Shown: positions 10,627 through 21,566, numbered from the stretch's first letter. The stretch: DNA of 64,000 bases from DATARH01 sp963789255 (GCA_963789255.1 CAWBJW010000003.1:62001-126000); one strand, 5' to 3'. Program-made: numbers and translations. The notes: generated from the sequence alone by a model not told the origin.

Positions 10627-11886
10627 GTGCAGATTTATGCTGTGGGGGTTGCGGCAGGTGACTACCGGTGTGCCGCTGGGCCGGACTTCGCCGGGGGGGC
10701 AATGCTGGCAACGGCCGTGCGATGCGGGGTGGCGGCGGTGAGCGGTCTGGCTCACCGGCTGCGCCGCCTGGCGGAGATGTCCCGGCACCTGCTCGCTTCC
10801 TTGTTAAATCCGCTCGTCCGATTGGTTGCGCGGGTTCCGGTACGGCTGCAGTCGAAGTTGCTCGTCGCGTTTCTCGCGATCGTCGCGCTGCTGGTCGGGC
10901 TGGGTGCTGTCGGGCTGCGGGTCTTGACGACGTTCAACCAGCGCACCGAGGCTTGGCTCAGCGCCGAGCATGACGTTGCAGTTTATCGAGAGGCGCAACG
11001 AGACATTAGGCGCCAACTGTACCAGCTCTACCGGATCAACTCTGCGCTGACGGTCGGACAGCAGCAGACACTCGCCGACGCCCTGTTTCGCCTGCACCGC
11101 TTCCGCGGCGAACTGCACGAGTTGCTTCGCGCAAGCATTGGTAATATCGAGCTCGTCCGCCAGGTCAAGAACGCCTATGATGAGCTGCTCTCGGCCGTCA
11201 GCCGGGCCTCGGCGCCGAGACCTGAAGGTGATGCGGGCAAGTCCTCGCAGGTGCAAAAGCCGGCTCTCCAGCCGCTCGCCGCGCGGCTGGAGCAAGTCGC
11301 GAACGCGCTCTTGCAGCGGGGCGAGGCCGATCAAGCGGCCAGCATCCGACAGCGCGAAGCGACATACCGATCGGCCCAGACCATCGTCGCCGCTTTCGCC
11401 CTCGCCAGCATTGCGCTCGCGCTCGGTCTCGGCCGCATTATCTCGCTGTCGGTTGTGCGGCCCGTGGGCGATATCGAGGCGCAATTGCGAAAGATCGCGG
11501 CTGGTGACTTCAATCAGTTGGTACGCGTCGCCAATCGTGATGAACTCGGTGCGCTCGCGGCCAATGTGAACCGCACTTCCGAGGAGCTGGGCCGAACTCT
11601 ATGGCGAATTGCGCCAGAGGCAGGCCGAGTTGCGGGTCACCTTCGACAACATGGGCGACGGCGTGGCGATGTTCGATCCCGACTTGCGCCTGGCCGCCTG
11701 GAACCGCAATTTCCAGCAGATTATCGACCTGCGGGGCCCGTTCTTCGCCGGGCCGCGTACCTATGCCGACTACATCCGCTATCTCGCCGAACGCGGCGAG
11801 TTCGGCGCGGTCGATGTCGAGGCCGAGCTGCGCCGCTATGCCGAGAACACGGCACGGCAATCGACCGTCGAGCGCACGCGGCCTGA
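10627..11886 (+). CDS. Membrane HAMP sensor histidine kinase, sensor part (frameshifted gene)
   Basis: This is the sensor half of a membrane histidine kinase. A first membrane helix (LLVAFLAIVALLVGLGAVGL) is followed by a helical periplasmic region of about 150 residues with a TLADALFRLHRFRGELHELL segment. A second helix (TIVAAFALASIALALGLGRI) leads into a HAMP linker (SVVRPVGDIEAQLRKIAAGD). Near 11595 one extra A throws the frame, so the last 95 or so residues here are spurious and the protein continues at about 11597 in the next frame. The start is uncertain: codons at 10627, 10702 (after a G-run) and 10777 are possible. The ligand is unknown. Confidence 0.78.
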   Translation: MQIYAVGVAAGDYRCAAGPDFAGGAMLATAVRCGVAAVSGLAHRLRRLAEMSRHLLASLLNPLVRLVARVPVRLQSKLLVAFLAIVALLVGLGAVGLRVLTTFNQRTEAWLSAEHDVAVYREAQRDIRRQLYQLYRINSALTVGQQQTLADALFRLHRFRGELHELLRASIGNIELVRQVKNAYDELLSAVSRASAPRPEGDAGKSSQVQKPALQPLAARLEQVANALLQRGEADQAASIRQREATYRSAQTIVAAFALASIALALGLGRIISLSVVRPVGDIEAQLRKIAAGDFNQLVRVANRDELGALAANVNRTSEELGRTLWRIAPEAGRVAGHLRQHGRRRGDVRSRLAPGRLEPQFPADYRPAGPVLRRAAYLCRLHPLSRRTRRVRRGRCRGRAAPLCREHGTAIDRRAHAA

Positions 11887-12898
11887 CGGGCATGTCATCG
11901 AGGTACGGCACACCCCGGTGCCCGGCGGCGGCTTCGTGCTGATGTACAGCGACATCACGGAGCGCAAGCGCTCGGAGGAAGCGGTGCGCGCGGCGCGCGA
12001 CGCCGCGGAGGGGGCGCTGCGCGAGCTGAAGGTGGCGCAGGCCGGTTTGATCCAGGCCGAGAAGATGGCGTCATTGGGGCAGCTGACCGCCGGGATCGCC
12101 CACGAGATCAAGAACCCGCTCAACTTCGTCAACAACTTCGCCAATCTGTCGGTCGAGCTGCTCGACGAGCTGAAGGAGACCGCGGCGCCGGCATTGGCGG
12201 CGCTCAACGACGAGAGCCGCGCCGAGATCGACGAGGTGGTCGGGATGCTGACCGGCAATCTCGAAAAGATCGCCGAGCACGGCAGGCGCGCCGACGGCAT
12301 CGTCCGCAGCATGCTGGAGCATTCGCGTGGCGGCACCGGCGAGCGCCGCGCGGTCGACCTCAACGGCCTCATCGAGGAGGCGCTCAACCTCGCCTATCAC
12401 GGCGCTCGCGCCCGGGACCAGAACTTCAACATCACGCTGGAGCGCGAGTTCGCCCAGGCGATCACGCCCATCGAGCTGGTGCCGCAGGATGTGACGCGGG
12501 TTTTCCTCAACCTGATCGGCAACGGCTTCTACGCCGCCAACAAGCGTCGCATGGCGGCGGGCGACGCCGGCTTCAAGCCGGTGTTAACGGTGACGACGCG
12601 CGACCTCGGCGACGCGGTCGAAGTGCGCGTTCGCGACAACGGAACGGGAATTTCGGCCGAGATCAAGGACAAGCTGTTCCAGCCGTTCTTCACGACGAAG
12701 CCGACCGGCGAGGGCACCGGGCTGGGCCTCTCGATCAGCTACGACATCGTCACGCAACAGCACGGCGGGACGATCGCGGTCGACAGCCGGGTCGGCGAGT
12801 TTACCGAGTTCACGGTGCGATTGCCGCGTGCCGCCGCGATCGGCGTGCCGCCGCGCAGCGCGGCAACGAATGATGCGGCAGCAAGCGGGGGGTCATGA
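11609..12898 (+). CDS. PAS and kinase part of the HAMP histidine kinase
   Basis: This stretch reads RQRQAELRVTFDNMGDGVAM (PAS-like), SDITERKRSEEAVRAARDAA (linker), TAGIAHEIKNPLNFVNN (phospho-accepting His), NLIGNGFYAANKRR, DNGTGI and FFTTKPTGEGTGLGLSIS. It joins the upstream sensor half once a single inserted A near 11595 is removed, so the TTG at 11609 is probably not a real start. Its catalytic region is almost the same, residue by residue, as that of the seven-GAF kinase. It ends in an ATGA overlap with the response regulator at 12895, implying coupled translation and a cognate pair. Confidence 0.83.
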   Translation: MRQRQAELRVTFDNMGDGVAMFDPDLRLAAWNRNFQQIIDLRGPFFAGPRTYADYIRYLAERGEFGAVDVEAELRRYAENTARQSTVERTRPDGHVIEVRHTPVPGGGFVLMYSDITERKRSEEAVRAARDAAEGALRELKVAQAGLIQAEKMASLGQLTAGIAHEIKNPLNFVNNFANLSVELLDELKETAAPALAALNDESRAEIDEVVGMLTGNLEKIAEHGRRADGIVRSMLEHSRGGTGERRAVDLNGLIEEALNLAYHGARARDQNFNITLEREFAQAITPIELVPQDVTRVFLNLIGNGFYAANKRRMAAGDAGFKPVLTVTTRDLGDAVEVRVRDNGTGISAEIKDKLFQPFFTTKPTGEGTGLGLSISYDIVTQQHGGTIAVDSRVGEFTEFTVRLPRAAAIGVPPRSAATNDAAASGGS

Positions 12899-13284
12899 CC
12901 GTCAGCATCCTGATCGTCGATGACGAGGCCGATGTCGCCGAACTGTTCCGCCAGCGCTTTCGGCGCGAGGCGCGCCAGGGCACCTACGTGCTGCATTTCG
13001 CCCTGTCGGGCGAGGAGGCGCTTGAAAAGCTCGGCGGTGAGATCGAGCCGCAGCTGATCGTGATCCTCAGCGACATCAACATGCCGGGCATGGACGGCCT
13101 CGCGCTGTTGCGCGAGATCAAGATCCGCCGGCCCGAGCTGCCGGTGATGATGGTGACCGCCTATGGCGACGAAGAGCGGCGCCGGCGCGCGAGCGAATAC
13201 GGCGCGGCCGAATTCCTCACCAAGCCGGTCGATTTCGATGCCCTGAAAGAGCAGTTGCGCCGGTTGCCGTCCGGCGCAACGTGA
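12895..13284 (+). CDS. Single-domain response regulator (receiver)
   Basis: This 129-residue stand-alone receiver domain has acidic residues in ILIVDDEADVAELF, the likely phospho-acceptor Asp in ILSDINMPGMDG, a switch Thr in MMVTAYGDEE and the Lys in FLTKPVDF. There is no output domain, so it should act as a phosphorelay intermediate or by protein contact. Its start overlaps the kinase stop by 4 bases (ATGA), marking it as the kinase partner. Because the two kinases nearby share nearly identical dimerisation sequences, both could phosphorylate it. This is inferred, not shown. Confidence 0.92.
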   Translation: MTVSILIVDDEADVAELFRQRFRREARQGTYVLHFALSGEEALEKLGGEIEPQLIVILSDINMPGMDGLALLREIKIRRPELPVMMVTAYGDEERRRRASEYGAAEFLTKPVDFDALKEQLRRLPSGAT

Positions 13285-13371
13285 TCAAGTTCACCACAGA
13301 GGCAGTGCGACGGTGAGACGGAAAAACACTTTACCCTCAGTGTCTCACGATCTCATTGCGAATAAAGGTTG

Positions 13372-14475
13372 ATGAGCCCGGCCAAGATCCTGGCGGTCGA
13401 CGACGAGGCCGATTTCGAATTGCTGATCCGGCAGCGCTTCCGCCGCCAGATCCGCGCCCGGGAATTCGCCTTCAGCTTCGCCCATCACGGCGAGGAGGCG
13501 CTCGCGGTGCTGGCGGAAGAGCCCGATATCGAGCTCCTGCTGCTCGACATCAACATGCCGGTGATGGACGGGCTGACGCTGCTCGCCGAGTTGCGCGCGC
13601 GGCAATCCGATGTGCGCGCGATCATCGTCTCGGCCTATGGCGACATGACCAATCTGCGCACCGCGATGAATCGCGGCGCCTTCGACTTCGTCACCAAGCC
13701 GGTCGATCTCAACGACCTCGAAATCACGATCCGGAAGACCCTCGACGACAGCGCCAAGTTGCGCGAACTCGACCGCCGGCGTGCCGCGGCCGAGCGCGCC
13801 CGCAGCAACCTGTCGCGCTATTTCTCGCCGAACCTCGTCGCGCTCCTGGCCGATCGCGACGAGCCGCTGGGCGCGGTGCGGCGTCAGACCGTCGCGGTAT
13901 TGTTTGTCGACATCGTCGGCTTCACCCGCATGTCCGAGCGCCTCGCGCCCGAAGCCGTGGTCACGATGCTGCGCCAGTTCCACGAGCGGATGACGGCGCA
14001 GATCTTTGCTTGCGGCGGCACCGTCGAGAAGTATATCGGCGATGCAATCTTCGCGGTGTTCGGCCTGCCGGAGCCGACCCCCGAGGATGCCGTCAACGCG
14101 CTCCGCTGCGCCGATTTGATGACCGCCGCACTCGCCGAGTGGAACATCGAGCGCGCGCGCGAGGGCGAGCAGCCGCTCGCGATCGGCATCGGCCTCAATT
14201 ACGGCCCGGCGGTGATCGGCGATGTCGGCAGCGAGCACAGCATGTCGTTCACGGTGATCGGCGACACGGTCAACACCGCGAGCCGTCTGCAAGGGCTGAC
14301 CCGCAGCCTGGGAACACCGCTGGTGGTCGGCGACGCGCTGGTCGGCGCGGTCGCCGCGATGCAGGCGGACGGCGCGGCCGAACTGCTCGGCGCGCTGGAG
14401 GACCGGGGCGAGCAGGCCTTGCGTGGCCGCAGCGGCGCGGTGCGCATCTGGACCCGCCGGCCCCGCATTCAGTAA
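13372..14475 (+). CDS. Response regulator with class III adenylate/guanylate cyclase output
   Basis: This 367-residue protein has a receiver domain in residues 2-120 (ILAVDDEADFELL, Asp in LLLDINMPVMDG, Lys in FVTKPVDL). A coiled linker follows (ELDRRRAAAERARSNL), then a class III cyclase domain from about residue 165. Metal-binding Asp residues lie in VLFVDIVGFTRMSE and YIGDAIFAVFG, the Lys before YIGD is the usual adenine-selecting position, and the transition-state Asn and Arg lie in DTVNTASRLQ. The start ATG at 13372 follows AAAGG. It is probably part of the kinase-receiver operon, converting a phosphorylation signal into cAMP. Its stop codon lies in an AGTAAACTGT motif that recurs near 15.8 kb. 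Confidence 0.9.
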   Translation: MSPAKILAVDDEADFELLIRQRFRRQIRAREFAFSFAHHGEEALAVLAEEPDIELLLLDINMPVMDGLTLLAELRARQSDVRAIIVSAYGDMTNLRTAMNRGAFDFVTKPVDLNDLEITIRKTLDDSAKLRELDRRRAAAERARSNLSRYFSPNLVALLADRDEPLGAVRRQTVAVLFVDIVGFTRMSERLAPEAVVTMLRQFHERMTAQIFACGGTVEKYIGDAIFAVFGLPEPTPEDAVNALRCADLMTAALAEWNIERAREGEQPLAIGIGLNYGPAVIGDVGSEHSMSFTVIGDTVNTASRLQGLTRSLGTPLVVGDALVGAVAAMQADGAAELLGALEDRGEQALRGRSGAVRIWTRRPRIQ

Positions 14476-14480
14476 ACTGT
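14471..14480 (+). repeat. AGTAAACTGT motif, copy 1
   Basis: The ten-base motif AGTAAACTGT followed by CA overlaps the stop codon of the receiver-cyclase gene. The same ten bases recur at 15817 and 15876 in the same orientation, on the far side of the IS110 and DUF5681 remnants. I read these as worn ends of inserted elements, but no matching inverted end was found. Confidence 0.45.
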
Positions 14481-14713
14481 CATGTATGGCGGCCCCCGCG
14501 TTGCAAGGAGAATTGGACGTTACTGGCATTCCGGTCGGGTGCAGTCATGTATCCGGCCTGTTTGCGCGGCACTGATGACCGCTGGCCCTGATGAAGTTCG
14601 CCGATCGGGTCCCTACCACCGTGGCGCGCTTGATGACGCATGACAGTTTGCGGGTTGTCCCGATCGCCGGCTCGACCCGGATCGCCATCACATCACATCT
14701 CGCCCTCGCAATC

Positions 14714-14749
14714 CTGGATGCCTGCCTGGATGCCTGCCTGGATGCCTGC
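14714..14749 (+). repeat. Three tandem copies of a 12-bp unit
   Basis: The 12-bp unit CTGGATGCCTGC occurs three times head to tail without mismatch. It lies just outside the 3' end of the IS110 transposase remnant, in DNA with no convincing gene. Such arrays vary in copy number by strand slippage. Confidence 0.85.
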
Positions 14750-14762
14750 GCGACCGGTCGGT

Positions 14763-15243
14763 TCAGGCTGCCGGCATGGCCGCCGCTTCCCGGTAGCTCT
14801 CGCCGCGACAGAGCACCGCCCAGGCGATGCGCGCCATCTTGTTGGCCAGCGCCACCGTGACGAGGCGGGCCGGCTTGCGCGCCAGCAGCCCGCTCAGCCA
14901 GGCGAGGCCACCGGGCACGCTCGCCGCGATCGCCGAGGCGGTGATCGGACCGACGCCGGGAATTGAGGCGAGGCGTCGGCTGGCCGCGTCGTTGCGATGC
15001 CATCCGACGATCGCCTTCTCGAGCGCCTCGACCCTGGCGTCCGCATCGCTGATCTGGGCGGTGATCGACCTGAGCGCCGCACGCTTCCAGCCCCACGACG
15101 CACGGCGCCAGCCCGCCAAAGAATTTCAAAACCTCGCCGCGGCGCAATTGCCGGCGCACCACCACCGACCCCGATCCGTTGACCCCGTGCACCTGGAACA
15201 CGTTCTTCGCGATATCCAGACCGATCGTGGCAATCTCGACCAT
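14763..15243 (-). pseudogene. IS110-family transposase remnant with internal deletions
   Basis: The first 55 codons from the ATG at 15243 read IATIGLDIAKNVFQVHGVNG up to VVGLEACG, the DEDD-type (RuvC-like) N-terminus of IS110 transposases. The frame then changes and jumps to the C-terminal transposase_20 region: NDAASRRLASIPGVGPITAS, then GLLARKPARLVTVALANKMA. Compared with a normal length of about 330-400 residues, the middle (second catalytic Asp region) and the segment between ASVP and the final helix are missing. The element cannot be active. The last conserved part ends at 14763. Confidence 0.8.
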
Positions 15244-15270
15244 GGACGGCCCCCTCAGATGATGTGTTTT

Positions 15271-15612
15271 TCAACGACCTCGTCTTGGCACATCGATGCC
15301 GTAACAGGGGCCGTCCACACCATCACCGTAATCCGCAAGATGATCGACCCGACGACCGAACACGCCGGCTGAGCCGCTGCATCGCGATCCTGCGTGCTTC
15401 GAGACGCGCCCCGGCTTCGCCTCGGCTGAAACCGGCGGTTGAACGCCGATTTCCGATGACCTGATCTTTCTGGACGACATCAGGCCGATTGCGCGCTTCG
15501 GTTGATTGGCCTCGTTCATGATGCCGGGCGCTCGCCCCGCCGGATTGCCGGAGGCGCCGCGCAGAAAACGCCCGTGCCGTACCGGCGCCGGTCGATCAAC
15601 CTTGTCGGCCAT
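15271..15612 (-). pseudogene. DUF5681-like N-terminal fragment fused to non-homologous tail
   Basis: This 113-residue frame starts at an ATG (15612) with GGAGG five bases upstream. Residues 11-32 (VRHGRFLRGASGNPAGRAPG) match the short motif that opens DUF5681 proteins found in phages and mobile elements. The rest resembles no domain I know and runs towards the IS110 remnant on the same strand, so this looks like a gene truncated at its 3' end. A real short protein cannot be excluded because the ribosome-binding site is good. Confidence 0.4.
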
Positions 15613-15896
15613 CGTGTCCTCCGAGTTAAGGACGAATGGAGAACGGCTTATCTGAGCCGGCTTTCGGTGGATTCAAGGTGCTGACCGCGCCGTTCGAGCC
15701 GCCGCATACCCGCGCGGCGGCGGGGCCGGAAGTGCACAGCGGACGACGCAATCCCCGACGCACGCCACGCGGCCCGATAACCCGCAGCTTGTCAGCACCG
15801 CTCGCGTACCGCTTTCAGTAAACTGTTACCGTAACTCTTGCCGTAACTCTTGCCACCTGTTGACGAATTAAAATAAGTAAACTGTCACCGTAATTT
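15613..15896. other. Gene-free junction with repeated short motifs
   Basis: There is no convincing gene. The last 80 bases hold two AGTAAACTGT motifs (15817-15826 and 15876-15885) and two back-to-back copies of CCGTAACTCTTG around 15829-15853. Base composition falls sharply towards AT from about 15815 onwards. I read this as the scar of one or more insertion events bordering the foreign secreted-protein locus. Confidence 0.5.
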
Positions 15897-16229
15897 CAGC
15901 AGCGGCACGTCCGAATTGCAAAATGGTGTGGGAATACTTCGGAAGAGGGGTTAGGTTGGTGCGTCAATGCAACTTTATGTGCCCAATATCCATTTACCTG
16001 CTGCTAGGGAACCCCAGCAGAGGCCAATTAGGAGAAGTGGAGTATACGGATCCGCGTGCAGCAGAGCAACAGCCTGGGGCGGTTGCTCGGCGCAGGTCAA
16101 TTTTCGATCATCAGCAGGAGTCCGGATCGAGCATGCCCCCGAAGCAGTAAGGACAACCTCAGCTACCAAGGCGGGGACCCCTAACATAAGGTATACCGCC
16201 TGGCTGTAGCTAATCAGAGTGAGGAGTAC
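15897..16229 (+). repeat. Direct repeat of 333 bp, left copy (truncated gene end plus intergenic DNA)
   Basis: This stretch is a near-exact copy of 16625-16957, offset by 728 bp. It contains the last 70 or so codons of a Cys-rich secreted protein gene (KMVWEYFGRGVRLVRQCNFM) and the following intergenic DNA, including the GAGGAG that serves the next gene. The 5' part of the gene is absent: at 15897 the sequence switches abruptly to mobile-element-like DNA. It is the surviving end of the first unit of a tandem gene duplication. The last dozen codons have diverged from those of the intact copy. Confidence 0.85.
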
Positions 16230-16233
16230 TCTC

Positions 16234-16845
16234 ATGAAGATGCGTGCAATTGTTATGGTTCTGGGACTGGCAAGTGGGTTGTTTCTGCTCACGCTCACCG
16301 CTATAGCGGATCAGCAACTTGCATTCACCACTAATATCACACCCAGGAGTTTTGAGGGCGTACGCTGTGTATTACACGAAATCAAAGGGATAAATGGTCA
16401 GCCCCTGCAAGAGTGTGATCCACTTGGTTCGGCAGAGGCTAACGCAGCTTTGGCGGAAGCGGCTGCCAGAGGAGTGGCTCCTGTCATTGCAGAAAACCAT
16501 GGTTGCTTCAGGCCAGGGCACGGGTTTGGTGGGCCAACTCCTGTCAATCATGTGATGAACCTCATGTGGGGGTGTGTAGTCCGTAATGAGGGAGGGCGAA
16601 CCATTATATCTGTTGGTGCTACTCCAGCAGCGGCACGTCTGAATTGCAAAATGGTGTGGGAATACTTCGGAAGAGGGGTTAGGTTGGTGCGTCAATGCAA
16701 CTTTATGTGCCCAATATCCATTTACCTGCTGCTAGGGAACCCCAGCAGAGGCCAATTAGGAGAAGTGGAGTATACGGATCCGCGTGCAGCAGAGCAACAG
16801 CCTGGGGCGGTTGCTCGGTGCAGGGCATTGTTCGATCAAAAATAA
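16234..16845 (+). CDS. Secreted Cys-rich protein of unknown function
   Basis: This 203-residue protein starts at ATG 16234, seven bases after GAGGAG. A signal peptide (RAIVMVLGLASGLFLLTLTA) is followed by a mature domain with eight Cys, enough for four disulfides, in contexts such as VRCVLHE, PLQECDP, NHGCFRPGHG, LMWGCVV, LNCK, RQCNFMCP and VARC. I do not recognise a family. Codon use is AT-richer than in the neighbours, suggesting transfer from outside. The gene sits in a tandem duplication whose other copy is truncated just upstream. It should act in the periplasm or outside the cell. Confidence 0.72.
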   Translation: MKMRAIVMVLGLASGLFLLTLTAIADQQLAFTTNITPRSFEGVRCVLHEIKGINGQPLQECDPLGSAEANAALAEAAARGVAPVIAENHGCFRPGHGFGGPTPVNHVMNLMWGCVVRNEGGRTIISVGATPAAARLNCKMVWEYFGRGVRLVRQCNFMCPISIYLLLGNPSRGQLGEVEYTDPRAAEQQPGAVARCRALFDQK

Positions 16846-16957
16846 GGGCCCGGATCGAGCATGCCCCCGAAGCAGTAAGGACAACCTCAGCTACCAAGGC
16901 GGGGACCCCTAACATAAGGTATACCGCCTGGCTGTAGCTAATCAGAGTGAGGAGTAC
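16625..16957 (+). repeat. Direct repeat of 333 bp, right copy
   Basis: This is the second copy of the repeat at 15897-16229. It covers the 3' third of the secreted Cys-rich gene and its downstream region up to GAGGAGTAC, after which the copies part. The right copy therefore ends with a ribosome-binding site that no longer has a gene behind it, as expected if a third unit was lost or never formed. Confidence 0.85.
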
Positions 16958-17011
16958 GTCTCTGTCAGCGCCAGCACCTTTCGGTCTTGATTGTTCAGTA
17001 AGGCCGTTGAG

Positions 17012-17278
17012 ATGCCGGTTTCGGACGACGGAGCAAATGATCTTCATCCCGCGATCAGCCCCTACCTGCTGATCGAGCCGCGCATCCTGCGCGATGCCTG
17101 CCGTTCGACGGGGCGCGACGACCACGGCGGCGCCTGCCCGGCGTGCGTTGTGCGCGATTTCTGCGCGAGACAGGCGCGCCGGGCCAGAAAATTCACCGAC
17201 GCCGGCCTGGTGGCGTCACCGAGCACTGTTGAAGCGAACAGTCTGATATCAGACCCCTTGGCCGAGATGGTCCTATAA
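17012..17278 (+). CDS. Small Cys-motif protein of unknown function
   Basis: This 88-residue frame from ATG 17012 contains LHPAISPYLLIEPRILRDAC and a CPACVVRDFC cluster, which looks like a small metal site. The base composition is back to the high-GC norm. It ends 5 bp before the stop of secA on the opposite strand. I do not recognise the family. The even Cys pattern and lack of low-complexity sequence argue for a real gene; the start is uncertain because no strong ribosome-binding site is seen. Confidence 0.45.
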   Translation: MPVSDDGANDLHPAISPYLLIEPRILRDACRSTGRDDHGGACPACVVRDFCARQARRARKFTDAGLVASPSTVEANSLISDPLAEMVL

Positions 17279-17283
17279 GGACG

Positions 17284-20098
<2,815 letters not shown>

Positions 20099-20276
20099 GG
20101 GAACCTCGGAACGGGGAGGGGATGGCGAGAAATGGAGCGCACGGCGACGCCTCAGAGATAGGCCCGCCATGCCGGGGTGTCAATTCGCCGAGCCCGCGTG
20201 GCGGACCGGCGGCTTGTTCGCGCCGCCTCGATATGCAAGATGTCGCGCGGCGCCGCGCGCCCCTGGAGACGGAATA

Positions 20277-21566
20277 ATGGCCGCCATATCACCGCTGGCT
20301 CCCGAGCGCTTTCCCGAGCTGCCGCCGATCGCCGGCGTGCGCCTCGCCGCCTATGCGGCGGGTATCCGCTATACCGGGCGCAACGACATGATGCTCGCCG
20401 AACTGGTTCCGGGCAGTGCGATCGCCGGCGTGTTCACCCGCTCGCTGACCGCCGGCCCGCCGGTGCAGTGGTGCCGGGACTGCCTGCCGGGCGGCCGGGT
20501 GCGCGCGATCGTCGTCAATTCGGGGAATGCCAACGTCTTCACCGGCCGCACCGGCAGGGAGGCGGTCGAGATGACCGCGGCGGCGGCGGCCAAGCTGTTC
20601 CGCTGCGACCCGAAGGAAGTGTTCATCTCGTCGACCGGGGTGATCGGCGAGCCGCCGCCGGCGAAGAAGATCGTCGACGCCCTGCCGAAAATCGCGCCGA
20701 CCCTTGCGGCGGAGGCCTGGGAGCCGGCGGCGCGCGCGATCATGACCACCGACACCTTCCCCAAGGGCGCGACCGCGACCGCGACGATCGACGGCACGAG
20801 CGTGCGGCTCAACGGCTTCGCCAAGGGCTCCGGCATGATCGGGCCGGATATGGCGACGATGCTCGCCTATGTCTTCACCGATGCGGCATTGCCGGCCGCG
20901 GTGCTGCAGAAGCTGCTGTCGGCGGCGACGGTGCGCTCGTTCAACTCGATCACCGTCGACGGCGACACCTCGACCAGCGACACCGTGCTGTTGTGCGCGA
21001 CGCAAGAGGCGCGCCATGCGCCGGTCACCAGCGCGGCCGACCGCCGGCTTGGCGACTTCCGCCGCGCCCTCGACCGGGTGATGATCGATCTGGCGACGCA
21101 GATCGCGCGCGACGGCGAGGGCGCCGAGAAATTCGTCACGATCGAGGTCACCGGCGCCGCCAGCGCGCGGGCGGCGCGGCGTATCGGCCTGGCGATCGGC
21201 AATTCGCCGCTGTTCAAGACGGCGGTGGCGGCGGGCGATCCCAATTGGGGACGCATCGTCATGGCGGTCGGCAAGGCCGGCGAGAAGGCCGACCGCGACC
21301 TCCTGTCGATCTCGATCGGCGGCACCCTGATCGCCGCGCAGGGCGGCCCGATGCCGGGCTATCGCGAGGGCCCGGTCGTCGCGCACATGAAAGGCCGCGA
21401 CATCAAGATCGCCGTCGATCTCGGCATCGGCCGCGGCCGGGCGACGGTGTGGACCTGCGACCTGACGCACGGCTATGTCGACATCAACGGCAGCTACCGG
21501 AGGCTGAGTGCTGGATGTACATTGTGCGTCCTTCGAGACGCCCGCTGCGCGGGCTCCTCGGGATGA
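20277..21566 (+). CDS. argJ: Bifunctional ornithine acetyltransferase / N-acetylglutamate synthase ArgJ
   Basis: ArgJ transfers acetyl from N-acetylornithine to glutamate in arginine synthesis, and in some species also makes N-acetylglutamate from acetyl-CoA. From ATG 20277 (GGAGAC upstream) it shows VVNSGNANVFTGRTG, the self-cleavage site KGSGMIGPDMATMLAY with the nucleophilic Thr, ITVDGDTSTSDT and DPNWGRIVMAVGK. The normal end VDINGSYR is followed by about 20 extra residues encoded by a palindromic repeat, so the native stop seems to have been replaced. It is divergent from secA. argC is elsewhere in the window (38 kb). Confidence 0.94.
   Translation: MAAISPLAPERFPELPPIAGVRLAAYAAGIRYTGRNDMMLAELVPGSAIAGVFTRSLTAGPPVQWCRDCLPGGRVRAIVVNSGNANVFTGRTGREAVEMTAAAAAKLFRCDPKEVFISSTGVIGEPPPAKKIVDALPKIAPTLAAEAWEPAARAIMTTDTFPKGATATATIDGTSVRLNGFAKGSGMIGPDMATMLAYVFTDAALPAAVLQKLLSAATVRSFNSITVDGDTSTSDTVLLCATQEARHAPVTSAADRRLGDFRRALDRVMIDLATQIARDGEGAEKFVTIEVTGAASARAARRIGLAIGNSPLFKTAVAAGDPNWGRIVMAVGKAGEKADRDLLSISIGGTLIAAQGGPMPGYREGPVVAHMKGRDIKIAVDLGIGRGRATVWTCDLTHGYVDINGSYRRLSAGCTLCVLRDARCAGSSG

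Noticed and set aside
15636..15821. A 61-codon plus-strand frame after the DUF5681 fragment
   Set aside because: It has no ribosome-binding site, no domain and Arg/Pro-rich sequence, and it ends in the repeated AGTAAACTGT motif.
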